DNA of 64,000 bases from contig NZ_CALPCP010000008.1 of assembly GCF_943192995.1 (NCBI RefSeq), positions 62,001 to 126,000 of the forward strand, written 5' to 3'. The position numbers and the translations under genes were made by a program. The notes below the pieces were generated by a model, which worked only from the letters and a program-made list of their open reading frames with translations, was not told the DNA's origin and ran no database searches. Below, piece after piece: positions 16,954-25,885 of the stretch. Each line of letters starts with the position of its first letter. Position 1 is the first letter of the stretch. The stretch comes from Flintibacter muris (GTDB lineage: Bacteria > Bacillota > Clostridia > Oscillospirales > Oscillospiraceae).

Positions 16954-17742
16954 TTAGCTGGCCTGTGCCAGTTCCGGCACCATCTGGGCAGCGTTCACGA
17001 TCTCCATGAACTGCCGACCGAACGCCTTCGCCTGGGCCGTTTCCTCCGGGCTGAGAGTGCTGACCGTCTGGAAGTTGAACAGGGCGTAGGGCTTGCCCTG
17101 TTTGCTGGTGGCCTTCTCCAAGGTGATCTTCGTGACCACGCTGGAGATCGGCGTCAGGGTGCTCAGGAGGCGGGTGGAATACTTCAGGAAACGGGGTTTG
17201 CTGGTCACGGGGACACGCACCAGCAGAGGGATAATGCTGTTGGGCCGCAGAAGGAACAGGAGCACCGATTCCTTACACGCTTTGGCGTTGCTGTCCCCGT
17301 CCTTGGAACCGAAGTCATTGTAGGGACAGTGCGCACAGGCTTTCCCATCGTGGGAAATGATGCTGTTCTGGCTCATACAAACAGGCGGCGTACCCTCCAC
17401 CGGATCGGGCGTATCCCAATAGGCCCGGGGCGTGGTGTAGTCCAGCACAATGCCCGTCAGTTCCATGGCGGCTTCGTTTCCCGCCAGCCCCGGCACCTCA
17501 AACACCGTAGCCCCACCGGACGGAGATTTGACCACATCAAACAGGTCGAGGGTCAGCGGCTGGCTCTTCAAGTTAGCCCGGATGATGTCCAGGGCGTTGC
17601 TGGTCAGGGCCAGATAGGTGGAATCCACCGGGGCCAAAGAGTTTTCCGGCGCAGAGGTAACAGTGATAGCCTGATTTCCAGTGGGCTGCTGCAACTCCTG
17701 CACCTTGCCGCTCATACGGCCTTTGAGTCTTGCGTTATCCAT
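16954..17742 (-). CDS. putative phage-type DNA-binding/recombination accessory protein
   Basis: This 262-residue protein is not recognised with certainty. It has a central Cys/His cluster ('ACAHCPYNDFG', with another Cys at 'AKACKES'), a beta-rich core ('LLFLLRPNSIIPLLVRVPVT') and an alpha-helical C-terminus. Its place directly downstream of a YqaJ exonuclease suggests a single-strand-binding or annealing partner. Such exonuclease/annealase/SSB sets are common in phages and elements. The ATG follows GGAGGTCAATC. It is 13 nt from the upstream gene. Confidence 0.5.
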   Translation of the reverse strand: MDNARLKGRMSGKVQELQQPTGNQAITVTSAPENSLAPVDSTYLALTSNALDIIRANLKSQPLTLDLFDVVKSPSGGATVFEVPGLAGNEAAMELTGIVLDYTTPRAYWDTPDPVEGTPPVCMSQNSIISHDGKACAHCPYNDFGSKDGDSNAKACKESVLLFLLRPNSIIPLLVRVPVTSKPRFLKYSTRLLSTLTPISSVVTKITLEKATSKQGKPYALFNFQTVSTLSPEETAQAKAFGRQFMEIVNAAQMVPELAQAS

Positions 17743-17755
17743 GATTGACCTCCAT

Positions 17756-18700
17756 TCAGCTTGCCGACTTGATGGTAAAGCGGCGGTACGATGTCTTGTT
17801 GATGTACTTCTTATAGAGAGTGGGATGCTCGGCTTTTAAGGTCTTGCTGTCAAGCCGCTCCTGGGCCACGCTCTTCCAAGTCACGATACGACCTCCGGCA
17901 GTCCCTACCTCGTTCTCACCCAGCATCTCCTTCAGCAGATTTTCGGCCTTCTGCTTTCGCTCTGTGACAATCTCCAACTGTGCACAGGTTTCATCGTACT
18001 GCGAAAGAAGATCAGCGGCGATGTCCGGCAGGGCGATGTGAGACTTGGGGATACTGTCATGAAAGCGGTCAGCAAGGAATTTGGCGGTTGCATTGGAGTC
18101 ATCCAGCGGCGGGGGTGTGCAATCCTGCACATGATTCCAGAAATCGGTTTCCAGCTCAATGAGCATAGAAATCAATTCCTCGTCCCGTTCCACGAACTTC
18201 CAGCGGAAGGTATTGCCGCCAATGAGAACGGCGATATAGGCCCCGGCATAGCCAGTCACCGCCATGTAGTGCTGAATCTGGCACATATACTCGTCAGGAA
18301 TCGTATCTTCCCATTCCCCAGCCTTGTAAGCGGAGGCTGTCTTAGCCTCGAAAATATAGGTGCCATAATCCGGGACTTCACAGATACCGTCCAGATTTGC
18401 CAGCATGAAGGGATATTCCTCGCTCTGGAGCAATTCACTCTTGTGGCTGACCTCAATTCCGGTGCGCTTGGTGAACTCAGCCCGGACGAACGGTTCAAGC
18501 TGCGTCCCCCAGTAGGCAGCTTCCCCAGTCTTTTGGGACGGGAGCTGACCCGTCTTATCCAGCCACAGCTCCACAGAGGATTTATAGCGGTTGATGCCAC
18601 AGACCACAGAAGCGTCCGAGCCGCCGATGCCCTGCTTCCGATACTCCAGCCAGTCAGCATAGGGCATATTCTCGGTAGAAACAAGGATTTTTGCAGACAT
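17756..18700 (-). CDS. YqaJ-family viral recombinase (lambda-type exonuclease)
   Basis: A 314-residue nuclease of the PD-(D/E)XK fold that would resect double-stranded DNA ends for homologous recombination. Characteristic motifs are 'WLEYRKQGIGGSDASVVCG' near the N-terminus, 'PFMLANLDGI' (catalytic Asp), 'YIFEAKTAS' (the ExK pair) and 'MCQIQHYMAVTG'. A short coiled-coil C-terminal part follows. It is in the left operon, 15 nt after the DUF932 gene. AGGAGGGC precedes the ATG. Confidence 0.9.
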   Translation of the reverse strand: MSAKILVSTENMPYADWLEYRKQGIGGSDASVVCGINRYKSSVELWLDKTGQLPSQKTGEAAYWGTQLEPFVRAEFTKRTGIEVSHKSELLQSEEYPFMLANLDGICEVPDYGTYIFEAKTASAYKAGEWEDTIPDEYMCQIQHYMAVTGYAGAYIAVLIGGNTFRWKFVERDEELISMLIELETDFWNHVQDCTPPPLDDSNATAKFLADRFHDSIPKSHIALPDIAADLLSQYDETCAQLEIVTERKQKAENLLKEMLGENEVGTAGGRIVTWKSVAQERLDSKTLKAEHPTLYKKYINKTSYRRFTIKSAS

Positions 18701-18715
18701 TTTGACAGCCCTCCT

Positions 18716-19651
18716 TTATGCCGCTTCCAGCACCATCTTATACGCCTTGTCGATCATGGGGTTGCCCTCCACGGTGCGCAGGAACAGGTTTTCGTTGTAG
18801 TTCTTGGTCTTGCGGATAGGGTCGGCGTGGGTGGCAAAGTCGCTGATGGCATTGACGAAGCGGTAGCCGTTCTTCCCTACGTTAGAGAGATCGGGAGCCT
18901 CCCAGTACCGGGCCTTCATGTTGTTCAGCAACCTCATATTGTTCTTACGCTGAACGTCAGGCATATCCGGGGTAACGGGGAAGAACTCAGCCATGAACTC
19001 CATGACCTTCTTATCGGTCAGCTTGATCCTGGACAGGGTATCAATGCCCCGGCCCAGCTCGCCCATGTACTTCTCGGCCAGTCCCAACGTCTCTTCTGCC
19101 TCATGGACACGGCTCATGACGTTCTCGGTGTGCTTGGTAGTCCAGATACGCTTTGCACTGTTCAGAGCCAGATTCAAGGTATTCTGGCAGACAACCCGGA
19201 TAGGGGTCATGGCGACCTTGATACCGGAGCTGCCATCGTGGGAGTTCATCACCACCAGATAGGGAGCGATCTCGTCCCCAGCAATGATGTAGCGGTGGGG
19301 CATCCGGGCCAGCATCCAGACCTTGCGGCCACCCTGCAAGGCCCCGGCAGTCTCGTAGGTCACGCCAGCGCCCAGCAGATCGTCGGTAAACTGGAAAGCG
19401 TCCTCGTTCTGGACAACCTTGTAGCGGTCAGAGACGATACCCAGGGCGGCGTTGTCGATGCTGCGGAGATTGACCTTGTAGCCGGAGATTCGGGAGCCAT
19501 TCTCGGTGTAGACATCCTTCTGGATGACCTCCCAATCCAAGCCAGCGTAGATCAGGGCGTCGGCGGAGGTAGGAGCCTCCTGCACCTTAGTACCCAGGCC
19601 GTGCCAGGGTTTCTCTCGGACATAGAACATGGTTTCGATGTTCGCGGACAT
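18716..19651 (-). CDS. DUF932 phage/plasmid-type protein
   Basis: A 311-residue member of the DUF932 (phage/plasmid-like) family. It is recognised by 'WHGLGTKVQEAPTSADAL', 'AGLDWEVIQKDVY' and 'NTLNLALNSAK'. The family is common on plasmids, phages and integrative elements next to recombination genes; its biochemical role is unknown. It is the first gene of the left operon. AGGAGGG lies 8 nt before the ATG, and a promoter is at 19715-19744. Confidence 0.88.
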   Translation of the reverse strand: MSANIETMFYVREKPWHGLGTKVQEAPTSADALIYAGLDWEVIQKDVYTENGSRISGYKVNLRSIDNAALGIVSDRYKVVQNEDAFQFTDDLLGAGVTYETAGALQGGRKVWMLARMPHRYIIAGDEIAPYLVVMNSHDGSSGIKVAMTPIRVVCQNTLNLALNSAKRIWTTKHTENVMSRVHEAEETLGLAEKYMGELGRGIDTLSRIKLTDKKVMEFMAEFFPVTPDMPDVQRKNNMRLLNNMKARYWEAPDLSNVGKNGYRFVNAISDFATHADPIRKTKNYNENLFLRTVEGNPMIDKAYKMVLEAA

Positions 19652-19679
19652 TATAAATCCCTCCTAAATATGAAATGAG

Positions 19680-19704
19680 GCCCCGGGGAATTACCCCGAG
19701 GCCT
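19680..19704 (-). promoter_or_regulatory. leader hairpin of the left operon
   Basis: GGCCTCGGGG / CCCCGGGGCC forms a strong stem between the predicted promoter and the ribosome binding site of the DUF932 gene. It may be the terminator of the upstream GTPase operon or an attenuator. Confidence 0.5.
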
Positions 19705-19714
19705 TCGTAGCTAT

Positions 19715-19744
19715 AGTATATATTTGAAAAACAGGTGGGATCAA
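19715..19744 (-). promoter_or_regulatory. sigma-A-type promoter of the left operon
   Basis: On the minus strand, TTGATC (19744-19739), an 18 bp spacer and TATACT (19720-19715) lie about 65 bp before the DUF932 start. Confidence 0.5.
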
Positions 19745-19789
19745 ATGAAAAAACTACTTTCATCTGAATTGTTTACAAAGAGTACGGAA

Positions 19790-21337
19790 CTACATTGCAG
19801 CCGACAGAGCAACCAACTCGTCCACAATCTGGAGCAGCAGTTCTTCCATAGATCGCAGGTTTTTGGTATGCTCCGCGCAGCCGCTGTCCACCTCAGCCAG
19901 AGCCTGGTCAATTTTCTCCAACTGCGGCTCATAGAACCGAGTCAGAAAATCGTTGACCGACTTTTCATAGACGGCTTTTATTTTGATCTCCTGATCGCGG
20001 AGTTCGTTGAGCCACTTGTAGTAGTTTGCCAGTTGTTCCTGACTCCGGGCAGCGGCGGCGTCCTCTGATGTCTTGCCTGAGAAAAGATGGATGATTACCC
20101 GTATTGCTGCTACAATAACGGACATAGGAACAGGGACCGGAATCGGAATCGGTGCAATATCTATGATAAAAGAGGCAATTTGTGCCAAATCTCCAATGGC
20201 AGAATCGTTGTCATTCTGGGTAATTTGACCTGTTTCACCTGAACTTTCTGGCCTGTAATCCGGCATGGCCTCCAGCTTGATTTCGTTCTGGAGAACAATA
20301 TGCTCCTGTTCGGCCGCTTCTTTCAGCAGGGTATTCAGCGTTTCGCTGATTCGCCGGTCTACGCCCTCTACCGGCTGTCCTCTGGTCACGGCGGCTTTTA
20401 CATCTTCCAGGATCGCTTCAATTTTTCTCAGGCCGTCGGCCATAAGGCGTTCGTGCAGGCGCTGGCGAGAGGCAAGCAGGGCTTCCCGGTTCTTGGCCAT
20501 GTCCTGCTTTTCACCATAGATTGGGTCTATCTGGTATTGTTTGATGGCTTCACGCAAACTATTCTGAAGGTTGGTAAGGGGCGTTTGCAGCATGTAAACG
20601 GCTTCCGATTGACGAATAGCACCGTTGAGGGCATTGCACAGAGAAGGAAGACCGGAGAAAGAGTGAAGGGGTTCACGTCCTGCCGCTTCATACGCAACCA
20701 GAGCGTTAACGGGAAAAATGCCTAAAAAATGTTTCAGTTTCCCGGCAATCTGCATTTGATTACGGCGGCCCTGGACCTCCAGATTAGAGGCTACCTTTTC
20801 CCTTACCGTCCGGATAGAGGACTGCTCCGGCACAGAGATATTGGGATCCTCGCTGCCGTCTGCATTCTTTTGGTTTATGATAATGGCAAGGGGCTTTCCC
20901 TTTTTCAAGATATCCACAATCGCCTGATAAACTGCCACATTGTCGAAGGTATCCGCATTGTCCATAACGAAGAGAATGACATCGCTTTGAAGAATTTCAT
21001 GTTCAGCAATCGCGGTGTGTTCGGTATGAGCGTCAATACCCGGTGTGTCGATCAGTGTGTACCCCTCCCAAGGTACCGTTTGGATTTTATCCGTTGTGGG
21101 GACATCTCCGGTAGGCGCGATCTCTTTTTTGCACAGAGCGTTGATAAGCGTACTTTTTCCTGCGTTATATAACCCGTAAAACATGATAACAGGGGATTTT
21201 TTCTGTTCGGCATCTAACCGTGCGCTCTGTACATTCCGAGCGTGATCCGGCAAGCCTGACCGCTGTAAAATGGACTCCCCCTCCTGCAGCAGGCTTATAA
21301 CGGTTTGCTTGTGGTTGTTAATTTGCATAGTTTCCAT
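19790..21337 (-). CDS. dynamin-like GTPase, third of three
   Basis: A 515-residue dynamin-superfamily GTPase. The G domain shows G1 'GLYNAGKST', switch 'PTGDVPTT', G3 'LIDTPGID' and a G4-like 'IINQKNADG'. Long helical segments follow. Near residues 385-420 lies a hydrophobic stretch ('IASFIIDIAPIPIPVPVPMS', then 'VIVAAIRVIIHLF') that could be a membrane paddle. Its start follows the previous GTPase gene by 12 nt, with GGAGGG upstream. Bacterial dynamins remodel membranes, and some protect against phage lysis; the role here is inferred. Confidence 0.85.
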   Translation of the reverse strand: METMQINNHKQTVISLLQEGESILQRSGLPDHARNVQSARLDAEQKKSPVIMFYGLYNAGKSTLINALCKKEIAPTGDVPTTDKIQTVPWEGYTLIDTPGIDAHTEHTAIAEHEILQSDVILFVMDNADTFDNVAVYQAIVDILKKGKPLAIIINQKNADGSEDPNISVPEQSSIRTVREKVASNLEVQGRRNQMQIAGKLKHFLGIFPVNALVAYEAAGREPLHSFSGLPSLCNALNGAIRQSEAVYMLQTPLTNLQNSLREAIKQYQIDPIYGEKQDMAKNREALLASRQRLHERLMADGLRKIEAILEDVKAAVTRGQPVEGVDRRISETLNTLLKEAAEQEHIVLQNEIKLEAMPDYRPESSGETGQITQNDNDSAIGDLAQIASFIIDIAPIPIPVPVPMSVIVAAIRVIIHLFSGKTSEDAAAARSQEQLANYYKWLNELRDQEIKIKAVYEKSVNDFLTRFYEPQLEKIDQALAEVDSGCAEHTKNLRSMEELLLQIVDELVALSAAM

Positions 21338-21349
21338 CTTTTCCCTCCG

Positions 21350-23077
21350 TCAGTTTGTAAACCGCAATTTTTCCAGCTCTCCAGCTAGCCTGACCAACTG
21401 CCCGTCCAACTGCCGGTAGCAGTCAGACAGCGGGGCAATACAAGCAGAAGCCATACGGTCAATCGTCTCGGATACATATCTGCGCACCTCCGGGCGGAGA
21501 TTTTCTACCTGAGCGTCAAGAAAAGCGCTGAAATTATCTCCAGTGGCAATCTTTTCCGAACCAGAGACGTTTTTGTAGAATTTCTTGCTCTTATCGAAGA
21601 AGTACTGAATATGCTCCACCAAGCCCTTGGCGTCACGCTCTACCCGGCAGGTCACGGTCTGGCTCACATACTGAATCTGATACTCTGTGCTGTCAGCGGC
21701 TTGCGCGTCCAATTGGGGCAGCTCCAGCTCCAGAGATACCATCCCCAGCTTCTCCGTAAGAACCTTTGTACACGTTTCCGCAGTCAACCTGGAAATATCC
21801 TCCGACATCTCCCTGCTGACAACCTCTGCATCTCCCAGCAGTTTTCGGTCCCGCAGACTGCGGAACAGCTTGCTTAGGCTGATTGGGAACATCTGTTCAA
21901 TCTCGGCGCAAACAGTGGCTTGCGCATTCTGGCACTCAGTCAGAATATGTTTTAAGTCCGCCTGCTTTTTTTCCAGTTCGCAGCGCAGTTGCCGGATGGT
22001 CAGAATGTTACCGTTGTCCGCCTCGTCCAATCCGGTCAGGCGGTCGATAAAGGCGCTGATCTCCGCCTTGGGGCGGCGCATTTTCAGTTCGATTGCTCTT
22101 TCGGACAGGATATCCCCCATTTGTACCAGAAATTGGTCCAGATTGCTATCCTTATATAGCTCCATATCCTGTTTTGCCGCAGCATCCCGGGCCAGCATAA
22201 CGGAAAGGCTCAGGATGCGAGTATTTTCCAGGTTTTCGTTATTGTTAATCTCCTTCGCCTGTTCAGTTACATACCGCTCCTGAGCCTGCCGGTCCTTTGC
22301 TGGTTTGGGGATGCGCTTTCTGATAATTGAGCCGTCTTGCACTGTGTGCTTGAAGGTATCCGATTTCGTAATCGCCAGAATCACTGGTTTCCCCATCCGG
22401 AACAGCTCGGCCAGCATTTCACGCTCATCCTTTTTGAACGGGCTGCTGGAGGGCGTCAGGTAAATCACCAGGTCGGCGAACTGGATATACTCCTTAGCCA
22501 GATCGCCGTGCTCTGTGGTCAGGGAGTGCAGCCCCGGCGTATCCACCCAGGTCAAACCCTGGGCCAAGGTGTAGTGCTGGATGGTGGAGGTGGCCTCAAC
22601 GGCGTTTTCCGCGAAGTGATCGATTTTGCGGACGCTGCGGTCCTCGCCGCTGGCCGCGCTGTAGTCCTCAATCTCGCAGTCGTGGGGAATATAGAGGTCT
22701 TCATAGGATGTGCCACGGAAACTCCAACCGCCCACAAAGTTTCCCAGAGAACTTTTTCCGGCGTTCACATCGGCAAATACCAGGGCCAGGATGCTCTTTT
22801 CATGCCGGTTGACAAATTCGGAGCGTTCTATCTGCCTGCGTACCATGTCCTGCCAGCCTCGAAGCTGAAGCTTGGCATGTTCCATCGTTTCACGGCAGAG
22901 GTCCTGGTACTCCCCCGCGCCTTTAGGTGGTTCCGGGACGGTAATGCCGGTTTCCAGCAGCATTAACATCTGCGCCTTGCGGTCCTCAATACAGGCGCGG
23001 TTTTCGTTGAGGAGACGGTAGGAGTTCCAAATATCCTCATAAAATTGGGTAAAGCTGTCTCGGATCAAATCACTCAT
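21350..23077 (-). CDS. dynamin-like GTPase, second of three
   Basis: A 575-residue dynamin-superfamily protein. Its P-loop reads 'ADVNAGKSS', with Ala where the first Gly of GxxxxGKS is usual. G3 'WVDTPGLHS' and G4 'ITKSD' are intact. A long coiled-coil region follows (about residues 340-400, 'LRCELEKKQADLKHILTECQ'). Its ATG overlaps the stop of the first GTPase gene by 4 nt, so the two are translationally coupled and probably form a complex. Confidence 0.85.
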   Translation of the reverse strand: MSDLIRDSFTQFYEDIWNSYRLLNENRACIEDRKAQMLMLLETGITVPEPPKGAGEYQDLCRETMEHAKLQLRGWQDMVRRQIERSEFVNRHEKSILALVFADVNAGKSSLGNFVGGWSFRGTSYEDLYIPHDCEIEDYSAASGEDRSVRKIDHFAENAVEATSTIQHYTLAQGLTWVDTPGLHSLTTEHGDLAKEYIQFADLVIYLTPSSSPFKKDEREMLAELFRMGKPVILAITKSDTFKHTVQDGSIIRKRIPKPAKDRQAQERYVTEQAKEINNNENLENTRILSLSVMLARDAAAKQDMELYKDSNLDQFLVQMGDILSERAIELKMRRPKAEISAFIDRLTGLDEADNGNILTIRQLRCELEKKQADLKHILTECQNAQATVCAEIEQMFPISLSKLFRSLRDRKLLGDAEVVSREMSEDISRLTAETCTKVLTEKLGMVSLELELPQLDAQAADSTEYQIQYVSQTVTCRVERDAKGLVEHIQYFFDKSKKFYKNVSGSEKIATGDNFSAFLDAQVENLRPEVRRYVSETIDRMASACIAPLSDCYRQLDGQLVRLAGELEKLRFTN

Positions 23078-24675
23078 TGGGATATCTCCTTCTCCAACGC
23101 AGCCAAATGTTCTAACGCCTCGCGCAGAGGCTTTTCGGCGGACCTTTGGGAATTGGCAATGCTGGCATCTGCGGCCTTGCGCATTTCCTGAAAACGTTTG
23201 TCAGTTTCTGATTTGAGTGTTTTTAGAAATGGATTCCAGTAATATGATGAAAGGCTATCCCGTGCTTCTTCTACTTGCTGCTTGAATGTATCTGAAATTT
23301 CCTTATAGATGTTGGAAGTTGCGTTATGCGTATATATTACGTACTTTGGCTTTTTTATCACAACTCCAAACAGGCCACGTTCCTCGTACCAGTTATCGTA
23401 TTGGTTGACCTCGATACGGTCTTCATTCACATTAAGATACATACCGGGGGACCAATAATCCCCATTATCGGCAATCCTTGAAAGATCAGCATCTACTTCG
23501 GAGACATCGGGAGTGATTGCAATTTCCTCCACTGCTTGGATGTAAATGCCGTGCTGGCCAAGGCTTACCTGAAGTTCTTCTAACAGCTGATTTACTGTGC
23601 TGCAAAGCTTGAAGTACTCACTGTCGATCCCGGTTGTACCATAGTCTTGTCTGGCTTTCTGAAATATTTGTTTAATTGCTTTATGAGCATCGCTTACTCC
23701 GCGCTCAGCATATGAACGCATGTGATCTCTTGCCTGTCGTTTCAATGAGCTTCCATCTTTTCCCTCAAATGACTTATCTCTACCACTAAGGGAAAGCGAC
23801 CCATATAAACTTACCCCAACATTGATTTTCTCTGTAAGCATCTCTTTCGTCCTGGAAAACATCGCTTTTATCTGATCCTGCTGCTTCCGGGCAGACAGAT
23901 TTGCCATTCGTTCCAAACAGTAATCCTTGCAACGACCGACCTGCTTCAGAAGAGCCTTCCCCCGTGCATTCAATTCCGCTTCATGGGCCTGTCTCAACGT
24001 CTCCCCGGTTCCCGAAATCAATTCCGCCAAATGGGCCTGGAGTGGAGGAAGCGCACTGTGCTCTACCAGAAGAGGCTTGTCCTCAGCAATCCCTTTCTGA
24101 TAAACGACGGAATCTACGCAAAAGATTGAGTCGGGCGCAAATCCGAGAATTTTTTCCAGATCGGCGGTGGTTTTATTCCGGATTACCGCTACCTGCTCCG
24201 GTTCAATCTGCCCGCAGTGGGTCAGGACATAGACCATCCGCTGCTTCAGACTGTCCGCTGTATAGTGATCCCGCAGTCTATTCAGCCAGACGGCCTCCAC
24301 CTCGCCAATGCCTCCGTTTTGAGCACTGGACACGAAGATGATAAAATCCGCCGACTCATAAGCTGCCTGCGCCTCCTGGTCGTCCGAGCCCTCGGCGTTG
24401 AGCCCGGGGGTGTCGATGTAGACCGCGCCGCCAAATTCGGCCTGCGCAACAGCTTTCGTGGTGGGGACATCCCCGGTGGGGAACCTCTCCTCCCCACATA
24501 GCGCATTGAGCAGGGTGCTCTTTCCCGCATTGTAAATTCCGGTGCATACGATATTCGGGATATGACGGACCGGATTTGAAACAGCGGCCTGATATGCGTC
24601 CCAGGCTTTTTCCAAGCGCTGAATATCCTCTTGAGGAACTCCCGCTTTTTGCAGGATTTCTTTTTGCAATAACAT
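23074..24675 (-). CDS. dynamin-like GTPase, first of three
   Basis: A 533-residue dynamin-superfamily protein with G1 'GIYNAGKST' (about residues 46-54), switch 'FPTGDVPTTKAV', G3 'YIDTPGLNA' and a divergent G4 ('VLTHCGQ'). The rest is mainly helical. ATG 24675 is preferred because GGGAGGAAAGACA precedes it; a start 15 nt upstream is possible. It opens the coupled three-GTPase block and follows two small genes in the same orientation. Confidence 0.85.
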   Translation of the reverse strand: MLLQKEILQKAGVPQEDIQRLEKAWDAYQAAVSNPVRHIPNIVCTGIYNAGKSTLLNALCGEERFPTGDVPTTKAVAQAEFGGAVYIDTPGLNAEGSDDQEAQAAYESADFIIFVSSAQNGGIGEVEAVWLNRLRDHYTADSLKQRMVYVLTHCGQIEPEQVAVIRNKTTADLEKILGFAPDSIFCVDSVVYQKGIAEDKPLLVEHSALPPLQAHLAELISGTGETLRQAHEAELNARGKALLKQVGRCKDYCLERMANLSARKQQDQIKAMFSRTKEMLTEKINVGVSLYGSLSLSGRDKSFEGKDGSSLKRQARDHMRSYAERGVSDAHKAIKQIFQKARQDYGTTGIDSEYFKLCSTVNQLLEELQVSLGQHGIYIQAVEEIAITPDVSEVDADLSRIADNGDYWSPGMYLNVNEDRIEVNQYDNWYEERGLFGVVIKKPKYVIYTHNATSNIYKEISDTFKQQVEEARDSLSSYYWNPFLKTLKSETDKRFQEMRKAADASIANSQRSAEKPLREALEHLAALEKEISQ

Positions 24676-24695
24676 TGTCTTTCCTCCCAATACGA

Positions 24696-24851
24696 TTATT
24701 TGAAGATACCGGCAATTGCGGATAGCTTACATTTGTCGCAGACGGGACGAATTTCCAACTGCATTTGTTGTGGACTCATGACAACTCCACCCACCGCCTT
24801 TGTAAATCTTTTTCCGCACTTTATACAAGTAAACGTTCTCCAATCCAACAT
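24696..24851 (-). CDS. small zinc-ribbon-like protein
   Basis: This 51-residue protein has two CxxC pairs ('TCIKCGK' and 'VCDKCKL'), which suggests one zinc-ribbon knuckle. AGGAGTAGGAAA precedes the ATG. It lies between a 71-residue gene and the first dynamin-like GTPase, spaced as one operon. I do not know the family. Confidence 0.65.
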   Translation of the reverse strand: MLDWRTFTCIKCGKRFTKAVGGVVMSPQQMQLEIRPVCDKCKLSAIAGIFK

Positions 24852-24855
24852 TTTC

Positions 24856-25071
24856 CTACTCCTTCAAATCAGTTTCCATTCCGCTGATGTCGATTACTTC
24901 TTTGTGTCTCAGCTCCAGGATTTTCTGGGGCTTGGGTGGGTCACCTCCCGCCGCTTTCCATCCAGCCACGAAAGCGATCCGCACCATGGCAAACAGAGCA
25001 TTTTCTGCTTGGTCATACTCCCGGCGTTCCAAAAAATCACTGAACGCTTTTTCAAAGTCTACTTTCGTCAT
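24856..25071 (-). CDS. small hypothetical protein, first gene of GTPase operon
   Basis: A 71-residue, mostly helical acidic protein ('MTKVDFEKAFSDFLERREYD', then 'VRIAFVAGWKAAGGDPP'). It starts about 27 nt after the predicted -10 box at 25098-25103 and ends 4 nt before the next start. It may be a regulator or subunit of the GTPase system; no family is recognised. Confidence 0.6.
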   Translation of the reverse strand: MTKVDFEKAFSDFLERREYDQAENALFAMVRIAFVAGWKAAGGDPPKPQKILELRHKEVIDISGMETDLKE

Positions 25072-25097
25072 AATACCAGCCCGTTCTTATAAAAATG

Positions 25098-25127
25098 ATT
25101 ATATCATACTTATAAGTATGATATCAA
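25098..25127 (-). promoter_or_regulatory. promoter with 24 bp palindromic operator
   Basis: On the minus strand, TTGATA (25127-25122), an 18 bp spacer and TATAAT (25103-25098) form a strong promoter for the GTPase operon. A perfect 24 bp palindrome (half-site ATATCATACTTA, 25101-25124) fills the spacer and overlaps both boxes. A dimeric repressor bound there would block RNA polymerase. Confidence 0.7.
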
Positions 25128-25161
25128 CATAAAATATTTGCCGCAACTTCGGCGTTCCCGT

Positions 25162-25734
25162 TTAGCTGCCATCCGAACGACCGGCGTCTGGCAGGTATTT
25201 CAACTGCTGTCCCCGCAAATAGAGGCTGGTCAGCCAGTGCAGGTCGTTTTTACGAAGGTTTTCCGCAAATTGCTGAAACTCACCGTCCGGCGAAACCGGT
25301 ATAACGGTGGACGGAATGGCTATGCGAGACAGGCGGTACAGTTCTTCCATTTCGGAATCGTGGAACAAGGCCAGCTTTGCTTTCTGTCCGTGCGCCAGTA
25401 AAATCCCTCGAAACGGCTCGTCCTCGCCCAAGTCGATATGAAAAATCAGGCTGACCAATGCAGGGCCGCTTAACTGTTTGTCAATCACCTCCAGTTGATT
25501 TCCCTTCAAGTGAAAAAATAACGGTTTTTGCACCGTTCTACCCTGAATTTGGCAGGAATTGCCCAGCAGCTCCAATTCATATTCCGTAATGCTGCAAAAG
25601 CGGTTTCCGTAGAGGAAGTATCCACCCTGGGGTGTCAGCAGAAACGCCTTTTTGCCGTTCCGGTCCGGATCACGCTCGTATTGCTCCAGTGCGGTTAAAA
25701 TCGGGTTTTTAATATCTTTCGGCACGGTATTCAC
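25162..25734 (-). CDS. hypothetical protein
   Basis: This 190-residue protein of mixed alpha/beta composition has no recognised motif ('GYFLYGNRFCSITEYELELL', 'PALVSLIFHIDLGEDEPFRG'). GGAGGTGAATACC precedes the start, supporting real translation. It is divergent from the gene at 25886 and upstream of the GTPase promoter. Confidence 0.6.
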   Translation of the reverse strand: MNTVPKDIKNPILTALEQYERDPDRNGKKAFLLTPQGGYFLYGNRFCSITEYELELLGNSCQIQGRTVQKPLFFHLKGNQLEVIDKQLSGPALVSLIFHIDLGEDEPFRGILLAHGQKAKLALFHDSEMEELYRLSRIAIPSTVIPVSPDGEFQQFAENLRKNDLHWLTSLYLRGQQLKYLPDAGRSDGS

Positions 25735-25784
25735 CTCCTTTTCCGCATTTTATCCCAGAGATACCCATATGGGAATATAGGTTA

Positions 25785-25813
25785 CTTCAAAAATAAAAAT
25801 ATTATTTTTGAAG
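25785..25813. promoter_or_regulatory. 11 bp inverted repeat in a divergent promoter region
   Basis: CTTCAAAAATA and TATTTTTGAAG are separated by 7 nt in the AT-rich gap between divergent genes. It is a likely operator or hairpin. A second palindrome, CCCATATGGG, lies just to the left (25764-25773). Confidence 0.5.
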
Positions 25814-25885
25814 CAACTTCGGTAGCTTCTGGAGGGAAAATATGCTATCCTAAATATGACATTCCATGATTTTGAGGTGAACGCC

